Positions 59,098-64,000 of a DNA stretch of 64,000 nt are shown here, piece by piece. The notes under the pieces are model-generated. The model did no database searches. It was not told the DNA's origin and saw nothing but the letters and a program-made list of their open reading frames with translations. The first letter of the stretch is position 1, and each line of letters starts with the position of its first letter. The translations under genes and the position numbers were made by a program. Source of the DNA: CALBPI01 sp039821645 (GTDB taxonomy: Bacteria; Pseudomonadota; Gammaproteobacteria; Steroidobacterales; Woeseiaceae); NCBI GenBank assembly GCA_039821645.1, contig JBCBNU010000008.1, positions 1 to 64,000 on the forward strand, in the 5' to 3' direction.

Positions 59098-59975
59098 CTG
59101 CGTGTACTCCAATGGGACAAATCACGCTCGATCAGTTTTCCAAGCAGGGCCACTTCCGGTGCAAACTCTGCGCGCAGTTGCGCTGCGAATTTCGGATCGC
59201 GTTGCGGCGTGCTGACGCCGCGGCGGTTGAATGCCCGCAACCGCTGTCCCAGCCCGAGCGACTGAATACCGAGCAGGCGCTTTGCGCCGCTGAGGCTTCG
59301 GCTCACCCACGCCGGTGGTCTGCGCACAAAGTGCTCCAGAGCTCGCGACTTATGCCCCTTTCGCGCGTTGTAAGCAGAAGCGTCCTCAATCGTGTGAGAC
59401 GGCAGATCAAGGAAACGAAGTACTTCGGAGTACTGCTGCACAGAATCTGCCTTCAGATCCTCGAACACAACAAAGTGGATTTGTTCTCTTGGCACACGAG
59501 ACAGGAGACGTTCGACCTGGGATCCCAATGCACACGCTGCCCGATAGTTTCGAATGCGCCCCGGCTCGTTCGGTTGCGCCATCCAGGCACGCTCCGGCGA
59601 TGCCTCGGACTCTGACATGTTGTAGAGAAACTGCGAATGCAGCGAAAAAAACATATCCGCGGGATCACGCAGCATCACCACTAGCTTTGCATCCGGCCGA
59701 AACCGCAGAATGTTGTCAACCGCTGTCTCAGAAAACAAATACCAGGTGGATGCCTCCCCCATCCGAGTGGCAGAAGGATCGGCGTTTTCAAAGAGTGCAA
59801 GGTAATCCCGTTCTGTCTGCACCGTCCGCATCTTCGGAAGATCCGTCGAAAAGAAGTTTGGCTCCTTGGGCTTGCACACAAAAACGTTGGGATGCCGATC
59901 GAGGTAGACCCACATCGAGCTCGTACCAGACTTGGGCGCGCCGATGATAAAGAACTCGGGTTTCAAACTGCCCAC
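59094..59975 (-). CDS. Sulfotransferase (Sulfotransfer_1 type)
   Basis: A 293-residue sulfotransferase. The 5'-PSB loop is FFIIGAPKSGTSSMWVYL at the N-terminus, and the 3'-PB region is KLVVMLRDPADMFFSLHSQFLYNMSE. The HXX region carries KEPNFFSTDL, typical of the family and of N-deacetylase/N-sulfotransferase-like and tyrosylprotein-like branches. It overlaps the glycosyltransferase start by four bases, so sulfation and sugar transfer are probably coupled. PAPS supply must come from cys genes outside the window. The acceptor is unknown. Confidence 0.88.
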   Translation of the reverse strand: MGSLKPEFFIIGAPKSGTSSMWVYLDRHPNVFVCKPKEPNFFSTDLPKMRTVQTERDYLALFENADPSATRMGEASTWYLFSETAVDNILRFRPDAKLVVMLRDPADMFFSLHSQFLYNMSESEASPERAWMAQPNEPGRIRNYRAACALGSQVERLLSRVPREQIHFVVFEDLKADSVQQYSEVLRFLDLPSHTIEDASAYNARKGHKSRALEHFVRRPPAWVSRSLSGAKRLLGIQSLGLGQRLRAFNRRGVSTPQRDPKFAAQLRAEFAPEVALLGKLIERDLSHWSTRR

Positions 59976-59984
59976 CGATTCGCC

Positions 59985-60818
59985 CTATAAAATTTCATAA
60001 CCAAAGTGACGAAGGGAGTCACCAGCAACTCGATTCACTATCGCGATTTGTTCAGGAGTCAGCTTCTCGATGCTGATTTGATTCATGTTTCGAACCGCTT
60101 CTTTGCGTTCATGAATCGCCAGCGCCTCCGGACGATAGAAACCCTGCGTCGTATTGAGACCCGCAAACTCGGCGACCCGCGCCAGCGCCGCTTCAGGGTC
60201 TTCGCACAGATCCTCATACTTCAGCCACATGAGGTTATCGAGGTGTTCAGCATCCTCGAGCAAGACGTCGTTGCCACGCGCCCACTGACGCGCTGACATT
60301 TCGATTGGCCAGCCTTCATCGAAGTGCTTCGGATCCCCCTTACGGGTAATGCCCTCAGCCACGGCGTACCCATTCCTGACCAGCGCCACGAAGTACGCAT
60401 CCTTGAAGTGCGCCTGCAGCCACCGAGTCCGAGCGGAATTGGGCGGTGACTTCTCCATGAACACTTCGCCCTGCCCGCGCGCGCGCATGCCCCACTCGCG
60501 TTTGATGCGCACCGCGTCGGGTCCGGCATCGTGTTCGGTGAGACGGAAAAGGGACTCTTTTTCAACCCACATCCGTGGCACACCGATCGCATAGTCCTTG
60601 ACGAGCTGATCGGTGATGAAGTGTCCTTCGGTCGGCAGCGAACGTATTTCCGGGTGGCGAGACAACAATTCAGCGAGGAGCGTGGTCCCCGAGTTGTAGC
60701 AACCGACAAGAAACAACCATCTCTTCGGCGATGGAACAGGCGTCAGCGCAATTCGCACCTCTCGCCACATATTGCCAAGGCTTTCCCGGAATACCGATTT
60801 GAGTCGTGTCCCAGCCAT
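59985..60818 (-). CDS. Sulfotransferase-family protein
   Basis: A 277-residue protein of the sulfotransferase fold. The phosphosulfate loop reads WLFLVGCYNSGTTLLAELLSRHPEI near residue 33, and the second donor motif is AYFVALVRNGYAVAEGITRK. A C-terminal YEDLCEDPEAALARVAEFAGL segment is typical of the family. The first residues (1-30) look like a non-cleaved basic region, not a signal peptide. It leads the minus-strand operon with its promoter in the 112-base gap shared with the divergent sulfotransferase gene. Gene order suggests it modifies the same glycan as its neighbours. Confidence 0.84.
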   Translation of the reverse strand: MAGTRLKSVFRESLGNMWREVRIALTPVPSPKRWLFLVGCYNSGTTLLAELLSRHPEIRSLPTEGHFITDQLVKDYAIGVPRMWVEKESLFRLTEHDAGPDAVRIKREWGMRARGQGEVFMEKSPPNSARTRWLQAHFKDAYFVALVRNGYAVAEGITRKGDPKHFDEGWPIEMSARQWARGNDVLLEDAEHLDNLMWLKYEDLCEDPEAALARVAEFAGLNTTQGFYRPEALAIHERKEAVRNMNQISIEKLTPEQIAIVNRVAGDSLRHFGYEIL

Positions 60819-60930
60819 AACGCGCGCACAACGCCCCTCATAAAAAACTCGCGAACTTTAGCCTATCCGCGCAGCGCCCGCTATGTTACAAAGCGCGTTT
60901 TTATAAGGTTCGAAAAGCGGAACGACGCGC

Positions 60931-61773
60931 ATGTATATCAGCGAAAAACTCGCGTTCGTCGAACTGCATAAGACCGGCGGGTCGCATATCGGTCGTTGGC
61001 TCGCGAAAACCTTACCGGGCGAGCAGATCGGCAAACATAATCGTCTCGCACCGGAGCACTATGACAAATTCGTCGTTGGCTCCGTACGTAACCCCTGGGA
61101 TTGGTACGTCTCGCTCTGGGCCTACGGCTGCTCATCACGCGGCAGCGTCTGGAAGCAAACAACAGACGCCCCGAACTGGGCCTACTATCGACGCTCTCTT
61201 CACCGCGAAATGGGCCGGCGACGGACGGGGCCAGCAATCGCTATACGTCAATGGTTCAACGATCGGCGTAAACCGCGAAGTGAGTGGCAGCGCACCTATA
61301 GTGACTCGAGCAATCCCGCTGCTTTCCAACGCTGGCTCAAGATGATGCTCAATCCCGGCCGAAGTCTTGATCTGCGCGAGGGCTACGGGTTTTCCTGGGT
61401 AGCCGAGCGGGCCGGCTTGATGAGCTATCGATACATCAAATTATTCACCAGCATCGGCGACGCGCTCTACCAAACGAGGCATCAAGAGCCCATCGATGTG
61501 TTAATTGATCGTCTGGGATTTGTAGACGCGTTTGTGCGGACCGAGCAACTGGAGCCCGACCTGGTCGCTGCCATTGAGACTGCGCAGATCGGACTATCGT
61601 CCGAACAACGCACGGCAATTCTCGAATCCGGCGCACAGAAGACCAATACCTCTGATCGTCGATCAGCAGGCTTCTACTACGACCCGGCAACGATCAAGCT
61701 CGTTGCAGAGCGCGAGCGCGTGATTATTGAGCGTCACGGTTACACACCGCCCGAACTTGAGAGCGCCCTATGA
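60931..61773 (+). CDS. Sulfotransferase-like protein
   Basis: A 280-residue protein that resembles the Sulfotransfer_2 branch. The N-terminal FVELHKTGGSHIGRWLAKTL is the phosphosulfate loop and VVGSVRNPWDWYVSLWAYGC is the second donor-binding motif. The middle part, with many basic residues (REMGRRRTGPAIAIRQWFNDRRKPR), may bind an anionic glycan. It starts a plus-strand set of three overlapping genes: this one, a second sulfotransferase and a glycosyltransferase. It diverges from the operon beginning at 60818. Confidence 0.78.
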   Translation: MYISEKLAFVELHKTGGSHIGRWLAKTLPGEQIGKHNRLAPEHYDKFVVGSVRNPWDWYVSLWAYGCSSRGSVWKQTTDAPNWAYYRRSLHREMGRRRTGPAIAIRQWFNDRRKPRSEWQRTYSDSSNPAAFQRWLKMMLNPGRSLDLREGYGFSWVAERAGLMSYRYIKLFTSIGDALYQTRHQEPIDVLIDRLGFVDAFVRTEQLEPDLVAAIETAQIGLSSEQRTAILESGAQKTNTSDRRSAGFYYDPATIKLVAERERVIIERHGYTPPELESAL

Positions 61774-62540
61774 GTTTTCTCAAAGTCGCCTACGAGCGCT
61801 TGCTCGATGAGGAAACCCGGAAACGGATTTACAAGTGGCGGCACCCGGAACACTTCCAAAGAATGCGCGAACAGGTGAATCCCTCCGAGAAGGGTAATTT
61901 TTCACTAAAGCCATTCGACGAGCATCAATGCATCTTCGTGCATATCACCAAATCGGCGGGCACATCGGTGGCCTTGGCACTATTCGACCACCTGCCCTAT
62001 CACCACACTGCACGGGACTACCGCGTGATCTACGGTCGAGACACCTTCGAGCGTTACTTCAAGTTTGCGTTCGTTCGTAATCCGTGGGATCGCCTGTATT
62101 CAGCGTACTCATACCTTCGCGGTGGAGGTTGGGATGAACACGATCAAGTATGGGCTGAAGAGCACCTGGCCCGCTTCACATCGTTTGAAGAATTCATACT
62201 TACGGCATTCTCTTGGCAGTGGCTCAGCCGACATCTGCACTTCAAGACTCAAATCGACTTTATCGGTGATCGACGACAACAACCGATGATCGACCATCTA
62301 ATGTACTTCGAAACGCTGACGACAGACTTCAACCATCTCGCACAGAAGCTGTCGCTTGACGCGCGCCTTGAACACCGAAACCCCTCTGCCCGGGCTGGCT
62401 ATAAAGAAGTCTACACGCCCGAGATGATCGCGGTGGTAGAACGGGTTTATGCTGACGACATCCGGACCTTCGGGTACGACTTCGAAGGCATCGTGAACAG
62501 AACTCGGGTTGTCGACGGCGCCTGGACTCGCGATGACTGA
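61770..62540 (+). CDS. Sulfotransferase family 2 protein
   Basis: A 256-residue protein with a clear family 2 layout: CIFVHITKSAGTSVALALFDHL (phosphosulfate loop) near residue 51, KFAFVRNPWDRLYSAYSYL (3'-phosphate motif), and a C-terminal half ending with NPSARAGYKEVYTPEMIAVVERVYADDI. This pattern is shared with chondroitin and dermatan sulfotransferases. The ATG overlaps the upstream stop by four bases, and its own stop overlaps the glycosyltransferase start by eight bases. A polysaccharide is the probable acceptor. Confidence 0.88.
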   Translation: MSFLKVAYERLLDEETRKRIYKWRHPEHFQRMREQVNPSEKGNFSLKPFDEHQCIFVHITKSAGTSVALALFDHLPYHHTARDYRVIYGRDTFERYFKFAFVRNPWDRLYSAYSYLRGGGWDEHDQVWAEEHLARFTSFEEFILTAFSWQWLSRHLHFKTQIDFIGDRRQQPMIDHLMYFETLTTDFNHLAQKLSLDARLEHRNPSARAGYKEVYTPEMIAVVERVYADDIRTFGYDFEGIVNRTRVVDGAWTRDD

Positions 62541-63660
62541 CTCCCGGCCTGGGTTCCTACTGGTTGCGAATTGGCCATCGGATGTAGGCTTTGCCTGGTG
62601 GTTGATGGAGAGCTACTGGGCAGCACTGGCCAACCACTACCACCCCGACTTCCGAATGGTACTGGCGTTTCCGAAAATCAACGAAATTCCAGCGGTGATT
62701 CGCAATGCGCCGATCGACACAGTCGAATACGCCTTCGGGCGGAACGCGATCGGCCTCGACCTTCAGTTCCTGCAGCGGCACCGGATTCGGGAGATTTACT
62801 TTAGCGACCGCCCAAACATTGACGCTCGTTACTTGCGCTATCGACGCGCTGGCGTCCAACACATTATTACGCACGATCACACCCCCGGACTGCGCACGCC
62901 TCCGACGGGCCTCAAACGAGTCTTGAAATGGTCAAGGGCACGAATCCCGGGGCTTGTTTGCGATGCTGCGATCGGCGCTACGGAGTTTGTCCGACAGCGC
63001 ACCATCGACACGAATCTCTTGCCAGCCGAAAAGTGCTTCGCCGTGCCGAACGGACTTCCGGCAGCGCAAGCACTAACGCCGCGGAATCCGGTCGAGGAAT
63101 TCGCGCTCGACCCTGATGCGGTGCACATGGTTATGACAGCGAGAGCCAATCCCTACAAAGGTCTACGGTTTGTACTCGACTGCCTTGCCAGGTTTCGACG
63201 TACCGAATCCGTCGACCTTCAGTTCACGCTTTTGGGAGATGGGCCCATGCTGAACGAATTGATGACGCTGGCCGCCGATCACGATATCGCTGACGCGTGC
63301 CACTTCCCAGGCTATGTAGACGGCGTCAGTGCATTGCTGCCCGGCTTTGATTTTGCGATTCATCCGTCTAAGGGTGAAGTCGGATACTCACTCGCGATCC
63401 TCGAGTACATGCGAGCGGGCTTGGCGACGCTCGTGCCCGACAACCCATCCGTTTGCGGCGCAACCACCCATGGACAAACGGGTCTTATCTTTCGTGAAGG
63501 CGACCAGGACGCTTGCATCGCGGCGATGAAAGCCATGGCGTGCGATCCAGCCTACCGCTCCGAACTCGGTGAGGCAGCAAGAATCGACGAAAGACGCTAC
63601 TCACTAGCTAACGCACACAAGCGACTACTGGAAATTGTCGAAACGACACTCTCGCGTTAG
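62533..63660 (+). CDS. Family 4-type glycosyltransferase
   Basis: A 375-residue GT-B glycosyltransferase starting at ATG 62533, inside the end of the preceding gene. The C-terminal Rossmann half is clear: MVMTARANPYKGLRFVLDCLA, LQFTLLGDGPMLNELMTLAADH, CHFPGYVDGVSALLPGFDFAIHPSKGEVGYSLAILEYMRAGLATLVPD, where E-x7-E-like acidic positions bind the donor phosphate (quoted in parts). The N-terminal half begins FLLVANWPSDVGFAWWLMES. It would add a sugar to a lipid-linked glycan at the inner face of the membrane. It overlaps the convergent flippase stop by four bases. Confidence 0.87.
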   Translation: MTDSRPGFLLVANWPSDVGFAWWLMESYWAALANHYHPDFRMVLAFPKINEIPAVIRNAPIDTVEYAFGRNAIGLDLQFLQRHRIREIYFSDRPNIDARYLRYRRAGVQHIITHDHTPGLRTPPTGLKRVLKWSRARIPGLVCDAAIGATEFVRQRTIDTNLLPAEKCFAVPNGLPAAQALTPRNPVEEFALDPDAVHMVMTARANPYKGLRFVLDCLARFRRTESVDLQFTLLGDGPMLNELMTLAADHDIADACHFPGYVDGVSALLPGFDFAIHPSKGEVGYSLAILEYMRAGLATLVPDNPSVCGATTHGQTGLIFREGDQDACIAAMKAMACDPAYRSELGEAARIDERRYSLANAHKRLLEIVETTLSR

Positions 63661-64000
63661 TGCCGACCAAGCTTCGCCAAAAGCGCGATACGCACCGATT
63701 TGAGATCGTCGCGGGTTGCAGGGTCTCGCTCCAGCATCCACCAAAGTGCTCCAAGCAGGAAAAGCCCCAGCGCGCACTTGCCCGCCGCACTGACCCATAG
63801 CGACATCTCCGCAAGAAAAAGTATGTCCAAGGCAACGACTGAAGCGCCGATGACGATAAACCAGAAAGCTGGGAAAAGCCGCACTGAGATATCAAACGTG
63901 CGCTTTGCTACTGATGCTGTGATCAACAACATAAGAAACGCAGCGGCCACTGTCGCGTAGGCTGCCCCAAGATAGCCAAGCGCGGGGATCATTGCGATGT
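63657..64000 (-). CDS. Partial polysaccharide flippase (Wzx/MATE-type), C-terminal end
   Basis: The frame is open to the window edge, so only the last 114 or so codons are seen, and an internal ATG at 63992 is probably not the start. The visible part has four hydrophobic segments (GYLGAAYATVAAAFLMLLITASV, LFPAFWFIVIGASVVALDIL, SLWVSAAGKCALGLFLLGALWWML) and the LGAAYATV signature common to the C-terminal half of Wzx-type exporters. It would carry lipid-linked oligosaccharide across the inner membrane, which fits the glycan-building genes next to it. Confidence 0.7.
   Translation of the reverse strand, partial: IAMIPALGYLGAAYATVAAAFLMLLITASVAKRTFDISVRLFPAFWFIVIGASVVALDILFLAEMSLWVSAAGKCALGLFLLGALWWMLERDPATRDDLKSVRIALLAKLGRH

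Overview
The window is a stretch of chromosome from a Gram-negative bacterium, most likely a marine gammaproteobacterium. The evidence is an outer-membrane TonB receptor, an RND pump, a TyrA with a fused chorismate mutase, a ZapG/YhcB homologue, a chromosomal-type integron integrase and a liu-type leucine operon. I cannot name the genus. Base composition is fairly GC-rich and gene density is high, with many 1 to 14 base overlaps. No tRNA, rRNA, CRISPR array or insertion sequence was seen.

Layout. (1) 1-3834: the proximal end of an integron. Four attC sites of 99-102 bp delimit four complete cassettes and one partial one. All cassette genes point left, away from the integrase gene at 2740-3834. 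(2) 3728-8617: a sulfite dehydrogenase pair (sorA/sorB-like), zapG, a Sel1-repeat protein and a secreted protein with two repeated beta-sandwich modules. (3) 8759-22158: an apparent biosynthetic gene cluster that I cannot match to a known product. It holds a GH3-type amide synthetase, an enolase-superfamily epimerase, a carrier protein, an AMP-forming ligase, a UbiD decarboxylase and a UbiX prenyltransferase. It also holds an SDR, an FAD oxidoreductase, a methyltransferase, an alpha/beta hydrolase, a P450 and a GNAT-like protein. (4) 22278-30116: a twelve-PASTA-repeat lipoprotein, a redoxin/cytochrome c/copper monooxygenase/EF-hand fusion, and a TonB-dependent receptor. (5) 30274-38662: acyl-CoA metabolism, with an acyl-CoA dehydrogenase divergent from a MerR (LiuR-like) regulator and a carboxylase/dehydrogenase/MaoC/CitE operon for leucine breakdown. 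(6) 38659-50740: a two-component system, a DUF2306-like membrane protein, a TPR protein, a lipase-like hydrolase, an RND efflux pair, gltX and tyrA. (7) 50840-64000: an exopolysaccharide or surface-glycan region. It has a FemAB/CelD-like protein, a formyltransferase-like fusion, a cyclic-di-GMP-I riboswitch ahead of an Ig/FN3 lipoprotein, a second FN3 lipoprotein, five sulfotransferase-like genes, two glycosyltransferases, a DegT aminotransferase-fold protein and the end of a flippase.

How the parts may work together. In the cluster of region 3, GH3 and the epimerase overlap by 14 bases and are followed closely by carrier protein, ligase and UbiD, so these five are probably one transcript. 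UbiX can make the prenylated flavin that UbiD needs. The tailoring enzymes lie on the opposite strand or diverge from it. In region 7 the riboswitch suggests that c-di-GMP controls at least one surface lipoprotein next to glycan genes, which fits a biofilm or attachment role. Product assignments in regions 3 and 7 are inference from gene content. All family calls come from reading motifs, without database searches.
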